A stretch of DNA of 64,000 nucleotides, taken from positions 62,001-126,000 of the forward strand of contig CAVCFO010000001.1 of the NCBI GenBank assembly GCA_963601575.1. Reading direction: 5' to 3'. Under the pieces are notes generated by a model. The model worked only from the letters and a program-made list of their open reading frames with translations, searched no databases and was not told the origin of the DNA. Shown piece by piece: positions 50,488 through 59,549 of this stretch; positions within the stretch are counted from its first letter, which is position 1, and each line of letters begins with the position of its first letter. This DNA is from CAG-238 sp963601575. GTDB lineage: Bacteria; Bacillota; Clostridia; Peptostreptococcales; Anaerovoracaceae. The position numbers and the translations under genes are program-made.

Positions 50488-51111
50488 CTAAAGAGATGCC
50501 AGAACCTTTTCGTAAATTTCAGCAGAGATTTTTTCTGCTTCTTCTACCATCTTTGCGCCTTCTGCAAATTTTGCCTTCGCAGCTTCGTCCTTGACGCCCG
50601 GAAGATTGATCATAACGTTCAGCCATGCGCCTTTGATACCTGCCAGCAGGTTGAGTGCAGCAACTCCGAGGTCTGAGGCCGCATTCGGATTTGATTTTCC
50701 TACGATGGTTCCTGTTACCTTGAGAGCCTCCATGCAAAGGGTGAGAGTCTCGAAAGGCACTTCCGTTGCAACAAGCGTCGCCTCTGCGATTGCCTTGCTT
50801 CTTTTCGCCTTGTTCTCGTCTGTGTCCTTTGGCAACTTGAATGCCGCGGATACGAGGTTAAAGGCTTCTGTGTCCTTGTCGATTGCCTCTATCAGCTTTC
50901 CGTAAAGCTCTGTGGCATCTTCCTTTGCCTTCTGGCAAACCGCCTCAAAATCCGCATATTTTGCTTTTCCGATCGTGAGGTCAGAAACCATTGCAACCAG
51001 AGCGATTCCCTGAGCTGCAGAAAGCGCGCTTACGCTTCCGCCTCCCGGCGCCGGAGCGTCTGATTTTAGCACGTCCAAATAATTTTTAACAGTCAAATCT
51101 ACTAATTTCAT
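50488..51111 (-). CDS. fchA: Formimidoyltetrahydrofolate cyclodeaminase
   Basis: The 207-aa enzyme converts 5-formimino-THF to 5,10-methenyl-THF and ammonia. The N-terminal LKSDAPAPGGGSVSALSAAQ is the folate-binding signature. It overlaps the hutI stop by one base (TAATG), indicating coupled translation. Together with ftcD it feeds the histidine C2 carbon into the folate pool. Confidence 0.95.
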   Translation of the reverse strand: MKLVDLTVKNYLDVLKSDAPAPGGGSVSALSAAQGIALVAMVSDLTIGKAKYADFEAVCQKAKEDATELYGKLIEAIDKDTEAFNLVSAAFKLPKDTDENKAKRSKAIAEATLVATEVPFETLTLCMEALKVTGTIVGKSNPNAASDLGVAALNLLAGIKGAWLNVMINLPGVKDEAAKAKFAEGAKMVEEAEKISAEIYEKVLASL

Positions 51112-52349
51112 TAGACCAAATTTCCTTTCTTAATCGTCTGCAATGCCAGGTTTGACCCGAAGCGATAGCAGAGCATTTCCATGTTTTCGGCGTTCCAAAT
51201 TACCATGTCAGCATCCTTGCCAACTTCGAGAGTTCCTACCTTGTCTCCCCTGTTAATTCCGCAGGCAGGATTTATCGTCACCGCGGTCAGAATTTCCTCC
51301 GGAGTCATCCTGTACTTAAGATATCCAAGGTTCATCACAAACTGCAAGTTCAGTGACGGGCATGAGCCTGGATTGAAGTCCGAGGCGATTGCCACCGGCA
51401 CCTCAAATTCGTCTATCATTCTCCTTGCCGGCGCAAAGGTTGCTCCCAGGTAGAAAGATGTGGCAGGAAGGCACATTGCGATAGTACCGCCCTTTGCCAT
51501 GGAAGCCATGCCCGCATCGTCTATTACGATTAGATGTTCTGCGGATGTGGCATTCATTTCTCCCGCAAGAACGCTTCCACCGATGGCTTCGATTTCGTCT
51601 GCATGGATTTTCAGCCCGAAGCCCATATCCTTTGCGGCTTGCAAATACTTTCTGCTCTGCTCCACATTGAAGACAGAATCCTCTGTGAAAATATCTATAA
51701 ATTCTGCAAGATTATGCTCCTTCACATAAGGCATCATCTCGTTTATGCAAAGGTCGATGAACTCGTCCTCTCTGCCTTTCCAGTCCGAAAGTACGACATG
51801 AGCCGGCATAAAGGTGGAAACGATGTCCATCGGGTGGTCTTCATTGAGTTTTTTAAGCACTTCGAGAAGTTTTACCTCGTTTTCGAGGTCGATTCCGTAG
51901 CCGCTTTTCGCCTCGCAGGTGGTGACCCCAAGATCCATCATTTCGTCCAGAAAGCTCTCGGTCTTGTTGTACAGTTCCTCAAAGCTTGCCTCTCTGGTCT
52001 TTTTTACGGTGTCGTTGATTCCGCCGCCTGCTCTGAGGATGTCAAGATAGCCCGCGCCCTTCAGCTTCAGCGGAATTTCGTTCTGTCTGTAACCGCCGAA
52101 AACAAGATGGGTGTGACCTTCCACAAGCCCCGGAGTTACGAGGTTCCCCTCCGCGTCAATTACAACATCCACGGTTTCCTCCGAACAAGGAAGCTCGCCA
52201 TCAGAAGTTATCGCCTTGATGATGCCGTCTTCGGCCAGAACCGCCGCGTTCTTTAGTTTGATATTTTCGCCCTGCAAGGCCCCCTTGTGTGGGAAACTTC
52301 CCACGGGGGTCTGCAAAATTCCTATATTTTTTACAAGTAAAGTAGACAT
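51111..52349 (-). CDS. hutI: Imidazolonepropionase
   Basis: This amidohydrolase opens imidazolone propionate to N-formimino-glutamate. The metal motif is EGHTHLVFGG (~residues 78-87); KIHADEIEAIGG and DFNPGSCPSLNLQ are further family motifs. At 412 aa it is a standard length. AAAGGAGAG precedes the ATG. Confidence 0.96.
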   Translation of the reverse strand: MSTLLVKNIGILQTPVGSFPHKGALQGENIKLKNAAVLAEDGIIKAITSDGELPCSEETVDVVIDAEGNLVTPGLVEGHTHLVFGGYRQNEIPLKLKGAGYLDILRAGGGINDTVKKTREASFEELYNKTESFLDEMMDLGVTTCEAKSGYGIDLENEVKLLEVLKKLNEDHPMDIVSTFMPAHVVLSDWKGREDEFIDLCINEMMPYVKEHNLAEFIDIFTEDSVFNVEQSRKYLQAAKDMGFGLKIHADEIEAIGGSVLAGEMNATSAEHLIVIDDAGMASMAKGGTIAMCLPATSFYLGATFAPARRMIDEFEVPVAIASDFNPGSCPSLNLQFVMNLGYLKYRMTPEEILTAVTINPACGINRGDKVGTLEVGKDADMVIWNAENMEMLCYRFGSNLALQTIKKGNLV

Positions 52350-52375
52350 ATTCTCTCCTTTTTGCCTGCCTGTGG

Positions 52376-54400
52376 CTATTTAACGAATTTATCTACCGTC
52401 TTGTCAACCAGGTCGTCGTTTGCGATGTAAGGAATGGTGATGTGGCCCTTGCCTGCATAGTTTTCGTTGTAGAGTACCGAAGTCTCAACAGCGTGTTCGT
52501 TTCTCGCCCAGTTTCTGCGGGCAACGCCGCCCATTACGTCCCACATCATTGCGGATCTGAGGATTTCGTCAACTCTCTCGGAACCGTCAAGGAGCAAGCC
52601 GAAGCCGCCGTTGATTGCCTTGCCGATACCTACGCCGCCGCCGTTGTGGAGCGCGCAAAGAGACATGCCTCTTGCCGCGTTTCCTGCGAAGCACTGAACA
52701 GCCATATCAGCCATAACGTTTGAACCGTCCTTGATGTTGGAAGTTTCTCTGAACGGGGAGTCTGTTCCCGATACGTCGTGGTGGTCACGACCCATCATAA
52801 CAGGCCCGATCTTTCCCTCTCTTACCAGCTTGTTGAAGGCAAGTCCGATGTCGCGTCTACCCTCTGCGTCCTGATAGAGGATACGCGCCTGGGTGCCGAC
52901 TACAAGCTTATTCTTCTTTGCGTCTCTGATCCAAATCCAGTTGTCTCTGTCCTGACCGCGTCTGTTCGGGTCGATAACCTCCATCGCCGCCTTGTCGGTA
53001 GCGTCAAGGTCTTCCGGCTTTCCGGACAGGCATACCCATCTGAACGGGCCATATCCGTAGTCAAAGAGGATCGGTCCCATGATGTCTTCAACATATGACG
53101 GCCAGATAAATCCGTCCTTATCGTCGTAACCGTTCTTGGAAATTTCCTTTACGCCGGCGTCATACATGGCCTTCATGAACGAATTGCCGTAGTCGAAGAA
53201 ATAAGTTCCCCTCTCGGTAAGGGTCTTTATTGCCTTATAGTGTCTATGCAAAGTCTTGTCAACTTCTTTTACGAAATTATCTCTGTTTTCGTGGAGCTCT
53301 CTGGTTCTTTCCTCGAAGGTCATGCCCACCGGACAGTATCCTCCGTTATAAACGTTGTGGCAGGATGTCTGGTCGGAAAGCAGGTCAATGTGGAAATTCT
53401 TTTCAACTGCCGCCTCGAGGAGGTCAACGATATTGCCGTGGTATGCGATGGAAATCGTCTCTTTTGCTGCGATCTTTTCGTTTGCAAGCTTGAAGATTTC
53501 GTCGATATCGTCCATGATAACATCAACCCAGCCCTGATCGTGTCTTGTTTCGATTCTGGAAAGGTCAACCTCCGCAAAGATGCCTACGGCATTTGCGATG
53601 TTCGCCGCCTTTGGCTGAGCGCCGCTCATTCCGCCAAGACCCGAAGATACGAAGGTGTGTCCTGCAAGGTCGCCGTCCTGTGGTACTCCCAGTTCCTTAC
53701 GTCCTGCATTGAGAATCGTATTGAAAGTGCCGTGAACGATTCCCTGCGGTCCGATATACATCCAGCCGCCTGCGGTCATCTGTCCATAGTTAGCTACTCC
53801 CATTTCCTCTGCGATTTCCCAGTCGTCCAGATTGTCGTACATACCAACCATCATGGAGTTTGTGATGATTACTCTCGGCGCAGTCGGCTTCGACGGGAAA
53901 AGTCCAAGAGGATGTCCGGATTCTACAACCAGAGTCTGCTCGTCTGTCAATTCTTCGAGATATTTCTTGATGAGTCTATACTGAAGCCAGTTCTGGCAAA
54001 CGGAACCTGTTTCTCCGTATGTAACCAGCTCATATGGATACAGCGCTACCTCGAAGTCGAGATTGTTATCTATCATAACCTGAAAAGCCTTGCCTGCCAG
54101 GCATTTTCCCTTATACTCGTCGATAGGCTTTCCATAGATTCTGCCCTCAGGTCTATATCTATAGGCATAAATTCTGCCGCGAGTCGTCAGTTCCTCCATA
54201 AATTCCGGAGCAAGTTTTTCGTGAAGCTCTTCCGGAACATATCTAAGGGCGTTTTTCAAAGCGATTTTCGTCTGCGCCTTTGTGAGTCTGAAGCCTCTGT
54301 CCGGTGCGCGTCTGATACCCTCTTCGAATTTTGGGTAGTCCGGATATTCGTTGCCAAGGCGAATTTTCATTGCGCCTTCCAGTGTTTTGTTATCTAACAT
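52376..54400 (-). CDS. hutU: Urocanate hydratase (long form)
   Basis: The NAD-dependent enzyme hydrates urocanate to imidazolone propionate. GLGGMSGAQPKAANIANAVG (~residues 250-270) is the nucleotide-binding signature. The 674-aa length is about 120 residues longer than the ~555-aa proteobacterial form and matches the longer form seen in anaerobic Firmicutes and relatives. GAGGAGG precedes the ATG. Confidence 0.96.
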   Translation of the reverse strand: MLDNKTLEGAMKIRLGNEYPDYPKFEEGIRRAPDRGFRLTKAQTKIALKNALRYVPEELHEKLAPEFMEELTTRGRIYAYRYRPEGRIYGKPIDEYKGKCLAGKAFQVMIDNNLDFEVALYPYELVTYGETGSVCQNWLQYRLIKKYLEELTDEQTLVVESGHPLGLFPSKPTAPRVIITNSMMVGMYDNLDDWEIAEEMGVANYGQMTAGGWMYIGPQGIVHGTFNTILNAGRKELGVPQDGDLAGHTFVSSGLGGMSGAQPKAANIANAVGIFAEVDLSRIETRHDQGWVDVIMDDIDEIFKLANEKIAAKETISIAYHGNIVDLLEAAVEKNFHIDLLSDQTSCHNVYNGGYCPVGMTFEERTRELHENRDNFVKEVDKTLHRHYKAIKTLTERGTYFFDYGNSFMKAMYDAGVKEISKNGYDDKDGFIWPSYVEDIMGPILFDYGYGPFRWVCLSGKPEDLDATDKAAMEVIDPNRRGQDRDNWIWIRDAKKNKLVVGTQARILYQDAEGRRDIGLAFNKLVREGKIGPVMMGRDHHDVSGTDSPFRETSNIKDGSNVMADMAVQCFAGNAARGMSLCALHNGGGVGIGKAINGGFGLLLDGSERVDEILRSAMMWDVMGGVARRNWARNEHAVETSVLYNENYAGKGHITIPYIANDDLVDKTVDKFVK

Positions 54401-54420
54401 AATTTATCCTCCTCGTTATT

Positions 54421-55962
54421 TTATTTGAGAGTTACAACCTTTTCTACTGCCTCCAGGATGGAGTTATCCTTAACCATTTCATCGAATTTTGCAAGGTAAT
54501 CGATCATTATGATGTCCTTTTCTACCGGAGCTGCAATAGAGCGAATGTAATCGTAAGCAGCTTTTGTTGCAGGCGCAAGGTTTTCGATGCCCTTTTCGCC
54601 CAGTTCCTGACGGAGCCAGATTCCCTGCGTCGCCGAAGCAAGCTCAATGCCGATTACCTTCTGTGCGTTGTCAAGTACCATCGCTGCGGTTCTTGCAGAT
54701 GTTGAACCCATGGAAACATGGTCTTCCTGGTTTGCGGAGGTCGGAATGGAGTCAACGCAAGCCGGATGGTCATAAACCTTGTTTTCGGAAACCATCGAAG
54801 CGGAAGCATACTGGGCGATCATAAATCCGTTGTTGAGGCCGCCGTCCTTAACAAGGAATGCCGGGAGTCCCTCGGAAAGTGCCGGGTTTACCAGTCTTTC
54901 GGTTCTTCTCTCTGCTACATTTGCAAGTTCCGAAATCGCGATCTTCAGGAAGTCGAAAGCAAGAGCCATAGGCTGTCCGTGGAAGTTTCCGCCGGAGATT
55001 ACTTCGTCGTCATCCGGGAATACGATAGGGTTATCGGTTACCGCATTGATTTCTCTGGAAACTGCCTCGTATACATACATAATCGCGTCTCTCGATGCGC
55101 CGTGAATCTGCGGCATACATCTCTGGGAATACGGATCCTGAACCTTTGTCGGGTGAAGCGGAAGCGCGTTCTTTGAGCCTGCAAGCAGGGTTCTCATGTT
55201 TTCCGCAACATCGATCTGTCCTTGATGTCCTCTGAGAAGATGTGTCTTAGGGTCGTAGGCCTTTGCGATTGCGTGGAGTGCTTCTCCCGTGAGAGCTGCC
55301 GCGATATCTGCAATCTTCATGAGGTTCATTGCATCATATAATGTGTTGAGGCCTACTGCCGTGAGCATCTGGGTGCCGTTGTTGAGGGCAAGTCCTTCTT
55401 TGGAAGCAAGCACAACAGGTTTGAGCCCTGCCTTGTCGAAGGCTTCTGCCGCGTCGATAACCTCGCCCTTATATTCTACCTTGCCCATTCCGATAAGTCC
55501 CAGCGCGATGCAAGAAAGAGGTGCAAGGTCGCCGGATGCACCTACCGAGCCTTTTTCCGGAACGATCGGATGAATCCCCGCGTTCAGCATATCGATCAAT
55601 GTCTGCAAGGTTTCAAGTCTGATTCCGGAGTTTCCTCTGGATAATGAGTTTGCTCTGAGAAGCATTGCCGCTCTTACGTATTTCTGATCGTAGGGCTTGC
55701 CCATGGCGCAGGTGTGGCTGATAATTAAGTTTCTCTGAAGTTCTGCGGTTTGGTCGGTGTCGATTGCGACGTTGGCAAATTTGCCGAATCCGGTGGTAAG
55801 CCCGTAAACAACAGCTTTCTCGGCAACTTTCTTTTCAACGTAAGCTCTTGCCTTTTTTACGGCTTCTATCGCTTCAGGTGCAAGTTCAACTTTTTCGTGA
55901 TGTCTGCATACGCTGATTACCTGTTCGATCGTAAGATCGCGTCCATTAATAATTACTGCCAT
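54421..55962 (-). CDS. hutH: Histidine ammonia-lyase
   Basis: The enzyme deaminates histidine to urocanate. The MIO prosthetic group forms from A142-S143-G144 in GSVGASGDLAPLSC. VYGLTTGFGKF near residue 52 carries the conserved catalytic Tyr. At 513 aa it is standard. It is the first gene of the operon, 20 bp before hutU. GGAGAGG precedes the ATG. Confidence 0.97.
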   Translation of the reverse strand: MAVIINGRDLTIEQVISVCRHHEKVELAPEAIEAVKKARAYVEKKVAEKAVVYGLTTGFGKFANVAIDTDQTAELQRNLIISHTCAMGKPYDQKYVRAAMLLRANSLSRGNSGIRLETLQTLIDMLNAGIHPIVPEKGSVGASGDLAPLSCIALGLIGMGKVEYKGEVIDAAEAFDKAGLKPVVLASKEGLALNNGTQMLTAVGLNTLYDAMNLMKIADIAAALTGEALHAIAKAYDPKTHLLRGHQGQIDVAENMRTLLAGSKNALPLHPTKVQDPYSQRCMPQIHGASRDAIMYVYEAVSREINAVTDNPIVFPDDDEVISGGNFHGQPMALAFDFLKIAISELANVAERRTERLVNPALSEGLPAFLVKDGGLNNGFMIAQYASASMVSENKVYDHPACVDSIPTSANQEDHVSMGSTSARTAAMVLDNAQKVIGIELASATQGIWLRQELGEKGIENLAPATKAAYDYIRSIAAPVEKDIIMIDYLAKFDEMVKDNSILEAVEKVVTLK

Positions 55963-56290
55963 TTTTTCCTCTCCATTTCTTATAAATATTCACTTTCACG
56001 AATTTTTATTCGCTCCGGTTCTCCTATAATTTCTACCCAATATTATAATATTTTTGGCGGCAACATTCCATAGTTTTTTATGCTCATTGTGGTAAATTTA
56101 ACACGATTTTCGGCTTTTTTCGCATTTTTTTCTGAAAATTTTTCTAAATAGTTCTCTTGTTTTCCGCGCTAAAGCGTTAATGCTTTATTGTGTATAATTA
56201 TGAATTTTGTATACTTGCTCCCTTATTTGCCTCCGGACTTTTTTCTTTTACATTGAAATTCTCGCATTCTTGATGAGGCAAAAATAAATA
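55963..56290. other. Intergenic region upstream of hutH
   Basis: The AT-rich ~330-bp region has no gene. A short palindrome AATATTATAATATT (~56040-56055) and spaced TGTGTATAA / TTTGTATAC repeats (~56188-56212) are possible operator sites for the GntR regulator. I do not see an unambiguous -35/-10 pair. Confidence 0.4.
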
Positions 56291-56319
56291 CAGCCTCGAA
56301 AGTTTCCTTTCCGAGGCTG
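56291..56319. terminator. Terminator of the rpsF-ssb-rpsR operon
   Basis: CAGCCTCG / CGAGGCTG with a GAAAG-type inner extension, flanked by T-runs on both strands (GCTTTTT and ATTTATTTTT). Confidence 0.85.
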
Positions 56320-56414
56320 CTTTTTGCTCTTTATTTGTATTTTGTTTTCGTTTTGCGCCTTGTATTTGATTTTATACAAGTTTTATGCATTCCTTCGAGA
56401 TCTTCGAAACGTAA

Positions 56415-56648
56415 TTAGTCTGCTACATATGGAAGAAGTGCAACGATTCTTGCTCTCTTGATTGCAGTGGTTACTTCTCTCTGGTGCATTGCGCAAGTAC
56501 CCGTGATTCTCTTAGGCAGGATCTTGCCTCTTTCGGTGATGTATTTTCTGAGCTTTTCTACATCCTTGTAATCGATTTTTTCGCTCTTATCGGCACAGAA
56601 CTGGCATACTTTCTTTCTTCTCATGCCGCCGCGTCTTTTATCAATCAT
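56415..56648 (-). CDS. rpsR: 30S ribosomal protein S18
   Basis: The 77-aa protein has the S18 core YKDVEKLRKYITERGKILP and TGTCAMHQREVTTAIKRAR. The N-terminal CQFC pair together with CAMH suggests a zinc-binding form. AAAGGAG precedes the ATG. It is the last gene of the rpsF-ssb-rpsR operon. Confidence 0.97.
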   Translation of the reverse strand: MIDKRRGGMRRKKVCQFCADKSEKIDYKDVEKLRKYITERGKILPKRITGTCAMHQREVTTAIKRARIVALLPYVAD

Positions 56649-56667
56649 GTTTCATATCTCCTTTCTG

Positions 56668-57090
56668 TTAGAATGGAATATCTTCGTCAATTTCTGTGAA
56701 TGCTCCCGGCATCTCATCGTTTCCTTGCGGACGATACTGTTGTCCGGCAGAGCTTCCCTGTCCCGAAGGCCTGTCACCCCATTCTAAAAATTCTACTCTG
56801 TCAGCTACGACATCCGTGGTGTAGACGGTTGCACCGTCTTTGTTAGTATAGCTTCCCGTTTGGATTCTGCCCTGAACTCCTACCAGTCTGCCCTTTGCAA
56901 GGAATCTTTCGCAATTCTCGGCCTGCTTTCCGAAAACCGTAACTCGCGGAAAATCCGTCTGTTTCTCGGCTCCCGATCTTGTAGGCCTGTCAATGGCTAC
57001 CGTAAAGCTGCAAACTGCCATTTGCGTTCCGGCCGTATATCTTACCTCCGGGTCTCTTGTTAATCTTCCGATTAGTACAACGCTATTCAT
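56668..57090 (-). CDS. ssb: Single-stranded DNA-binding protein
   Basis: The 140-aa protein has an OB fold (MNSVVLIGRLTRDPEVRYT, residues ~1-105), a flexible Gly/Gln/Pro linker and the acidic protein-interaction tip DEDIPF at the C-terminus. Its place between rpsF and rpsR is the conserved bacterial order. Confidence 0.97.
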   Translation of the reverse strand: MNSVVLIGRLTRDPEVRYTAGTQMAVCSFTVAIDRPTRSGAEKQTDFPRVTVFGKQAENCERFLAKGRLVGVQGRIQTGSYTNKDGATVYTTDVVADRVEFLEWGDRPSGQGSSAGQQYRPQGNDEMPGAFTEIDEDIPF

Positions 57091-57105
57091 TATTACACCT
57101 CGTTT

Positions 57106-57393
57106 CTATTTCTCGTCTTTGCTGATAATGATGTGTCTGATTACGTTGTCGGAAATCTTGAGTCTTCTGTCAAGTTCCTTAGGTAATGTCGGGTTGCCCT
57201 TGAAGTCAACTACTACATAGTATCCTTCTTCCTTCTTGTTGATAGGATAAGCAAGCTTTCTCATTCCCCAAACATCTACTTTTTCAACTTCACCGTCAGA
57301 TGCGATAATAGTCTGAACTGTCTCTACTGTCGCGTCTTTCTTTTCATCTTCCAAAGCAGCGTCGATAATGAACATAACTTCATAATTCGTCAT
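57106..57393 (-). CDS. rpsF: 30S ribosomal protein S6
   Basis: The 95-aa protein begins MTNYEVMFIIDAALEDE and contains GMRKLAYPINKKEEGYYVVV, the S6 signature. GGGAGGTG precedes the ATG. Its mRNA leader carries a candidate S6:S18-binding hairpin. Confidence 0.97.
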   Translation of the reverse strand: MTNYEVMFIIDAALEDEKKDATVETVQTIIASDGEVEKVDVWGMRKLAYPINKKEEGYYVVVDFKGNPTLPKELDRRLKISDNVIRHIIISKDEK

Positions 57394-57420
57394 TTTGTCA
57401 CCTCCCTATGGACTTATATG

Positions 57421-57468
57421 GCGACGTTTCAGCCTTTTCGGTTCTTTTCCGAAACTGCCTTTCGTCGC
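57421..57468 (-). promoter_or_regulatory. rpsF: Candidate S6:S18-binding leader hairpin
   Basis: The outer stem GCGACG / CGTCGC encloses a bulged inner stem TTTCGG / CCGAAA, 28 nt upstream of the rpsF ATG. Leaders of this operon in many bacteria bind the S6:S18 complex for feedback control; this assignment rests on location and shape only. Confidence 0.5.
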
Positions 57469-57534
57469 AGAGAATTGTACGCAAATGTCGTACCCAATAA
57501 TTATACTACAAATCCTGCGAAATGCAAGCACTTT

Positions 57535-59385
57535 TTATTTTAAAACCGTGCCGTCGGCAAGTGTTATAGTGTAGCCGTTAAAGTTGATTGTGCCGCTATT
57601 CGTAAGGCTTGTGATGGTGCAGTTTCCTGTCAGATTCCATGTGCATCCGTTTTCAATTGTGATGACCGCGTTGTCTGAAACCGCCGTGCCGCCCTCTGCA
57701 TTGTCTACAATATTTACGGTTCCGGTAAATGCGCTGCCGCCAGTTAGCTTCATATTCAGCGTAGAAATCGTGTCAACTATGATATCCCCTTTGAGAACCT
57801 GATCTGACGCCGTAAATGTTACATTTCCGCCGTTAGCACCGGCTGTACCCCATCCGTGAGATGCGGAGTTTCCGGAAATTCTCATCAGATATCCGTCAGA
57901 GTCTGCATTCTTGATGCTTACGTCGGTGAGGTCGATCGTGCAATTTGTGTTGGTGACATAGAACATATCGCCGTTCCTCGATGTGAGGCTTCCGCCGGTC
58001 ATGGAAAATTCGCTGGTTCCCACTTCTGCGTCTCCTGACATGGACTGGTAAATCATTATATTATGCACGTTCTCATCGGAGCTGGTGCCCTTTGTGTCGC
58101 TCATATTTCCTGTAACCTTGCAGTTTTCCAGGGTGATGGAGTTCTCTCCCTCGATTACAAGCGCTTCGGAGTTCTCTGCGGTCAGCTTGGCATTTTTGAC
58201 CGTTATATCCGCGGTTGAATAAACTGCCGGTGAGTTGTAGCCGCTGCTGGTATAGGTTCCGCCGTCAACATTTACCGTCCCGCCGCCTCTGTCGGAGCGA
58301 ATCGCCGCCGAGGAATTTCCTGCGGTAGATACCGTCAAATTGCTTGCGTTTGTGGTGGCGCCTCCGGTGGTCTGGATGCCTCCGGAATTATCTTTCGTAG
58401 TTGTAATAGTCGTGTCAGATACATTCACGGTGGTGCGGCTTCCGTAGCTAAAAATCCCGTTTCCGTTCTGTGCATCGGAACTTACCGTCGCATCCTTGAT
58501 CGTGACCGTCGCCCCGTTTGTTGCAAGGAGCGCCGCGTTCATTCCGTAAAAGTCGCCGTCCTCCGTATTGGATGAGGAGCCGCCGTCCTTGCTGACGGTG
58601 ATTCCCGTAAGGGTTACCTCTGCCCCGTCAACTCGCAAGGCGTTCTCATCGTCGCCGGTGGAGGTATAGGTCTTTCCTGTATAAGTTCCGTCTTCGTCAA
58701 TGGTGTTTGCGCTGGTTCCCTGCTCCACGTTTCCGCTGCCGCCAAAGCCACCTGCATTTACGATTTCAACCGTTTCAGGATTTCCGCTCTTGTCAAGGAC
58801 GATCCTTAGGATGTCTCCCTCGGCAATATCGCTTACAGCCGCTTCGTTTCCGTCTTTGGTTATGGTAGCCTCGGAAAGATCGTAGCTTGCGCTTTCATCC
58901 CCTGCGGTAAATCCGCCTGCTTCCGGCATTCCGCCCTGAGCCTCGCCGCTCGGTGCGCCGCCGCCTATCGCCTCTCCACCGTTTGCTTCAGCGCCCTGGG
59001 CATCTCCGCCCTGAGCCTGACTGTTTGAATCGCTACTGCTTGAGCTATCGCCATCCGGCTTTTCCGGTGGCTGCTGGTTGTCGCTGCCCGCAGGCTGCGA
59101 ACTGCCGCTGTTTGACGGTGGTTGCTGATTGCTGTCCCCATCAGGTTTCTCAGGCGGCTGTTCGCCCTGCACTTCGCCCTGCTGAGAATCGCTATTTTCT
59201 CCTGACGGCATCTGGCCCTGCTGCGAGTCTTCTTGCTCGCTCATTTCCCCGAGCTGCACTGTCACTGTTGTGCCGTCGATTGCCGTCACCTTTCCATAAA
59301 TAGTATCTCCCGCCTTGTTTCCACAGGCCGGCAGAGAAAAAATCATTACAAGGATGCAAAGCATCGCTAATATCTTCTTTTTCAT
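57535..59385 (-). CDS. Lipoprotein with beta-helix carbohydrate-binding-like domain
   Basis: The signal peptide ends in a lipobox (LPAC, C21). Residues ~30-47 form a short beta domain, ~48-150 a Gln/Ser/Pro/Gly/Asp-rich linker with repeated QQPPEKPDGDS, and ~185-616 a right-handed beta-helix-like region with repeated short strands (NGNGIFSYGS, TTGGATTNASNL, NSPAVYSTADITVKNA). Such proteins resemble the Cthe_2159-type polysaccharide-binding family. It is divergent from a two-component system, and its -10 (TATAAT, 59424-59429) abuts TTTAAG/TTTAGG boxes in place of a -35, suggesting direct activation by the regulator. Confidence 0.75.
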   Translation of the reverse strand: MKKKILAMLCILVMIFSLPACGNKAGDTIYGKVTAIDGTTVTVQLGEMSEQEDSQQGQMPSGENSDSQQGEVQGEQPPEKPDGDSNQQPPSNSGSSQPAGSDNQQPPEKPDGDSSSSSDSNSQAQGGDAQGAEANGGEAIGGGAPSGEAQGGMPEAGGFTAGDESASYDLSEATITKDGNEAAVSDIAEGDILRIVLDKSGNPETVEIVNAGGFGGSGNVEQGTSANTIDEDGTYTGKTYTSTGDDENALRVDGAEVTLTGITVSKDGGSSSNTEDGDFYGMNAALLATNGATVTIKDATVSSDAQNGNGIFSYGSRTTVNVSDTTITTTKDNSGGIQTTGGATTNASNLTVSTAGNSSAAIRSDRGGGTVNVDGGTYTSSGYNSPAVYSTADITVKNAKLTAENSEALVIEGENSITLENCKVTGNMSDTKGTSSDENVHNIMIYQSMSGDAEVGTSEFSMTGGSLTSRNGDMFYVTNTNCTIDLTDVSIKNADSDGYLMRISGNSASHGWGTAGANGGNVTFTASDQVLKGDIIVDTISTLNMKLTGGSAFTGTVNIVDNAEGGTAVSDNAVITIENGCTWNLTGNCTITSLTNSGTINFNGYTITLADGTVLK

Positions 59386-59440
59386 TTTCGCTTTCGTTCC
59401 TCCTCTCTGAACCTTATGGGCTTATTATACCCGCATTCCC

Positions 59441-59487
59441 TAAAGGCAACTTAAAGGCAGAAAACTTTTTTCTTTAGGTTCACTTTA
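59441..59487. promoter_or_regulatory. Paired OmpR-type direct repeats between lipoprotein and two-component genes
   Basis: TAAAGGCAACTTAAAGGC (59441-59458) and CTTTAGGTTCACTTTAG (59472-59488) are direct repeats with a 10-11-bp period, arranged in mirror image. This is the usual architecture for OmpR/PhoB-type regulators. One pair overlaps the lipoprotein -35 region, the other precedes the regulator promoter. Confidence 0.65.
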
Positions 59488-59489
59488 GA

Positions 59490-59518
59490 TTGATTTGCTA
59501 CCATAAGCTTAGTATAAT
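59490..59518 (+). promoter_or_regulatory. Promoter of the two-component operon
   Basis: TTGATT (59490-59495), 17 bp, TATAAT (59513-59518). Confidence 0.8.
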
Positions 59519-59549
59519 TGGTATATAGCAAGGAAAGGAAATTACGAGA

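Noticed and set aside
52442..54397. Long frames antisense to hutU, including one of 385 codons (53240-54397)
   Set aside because: hutU is unmistakable on the minus strand; the antisense frames are a codon-usage shadow without ribosome sites.
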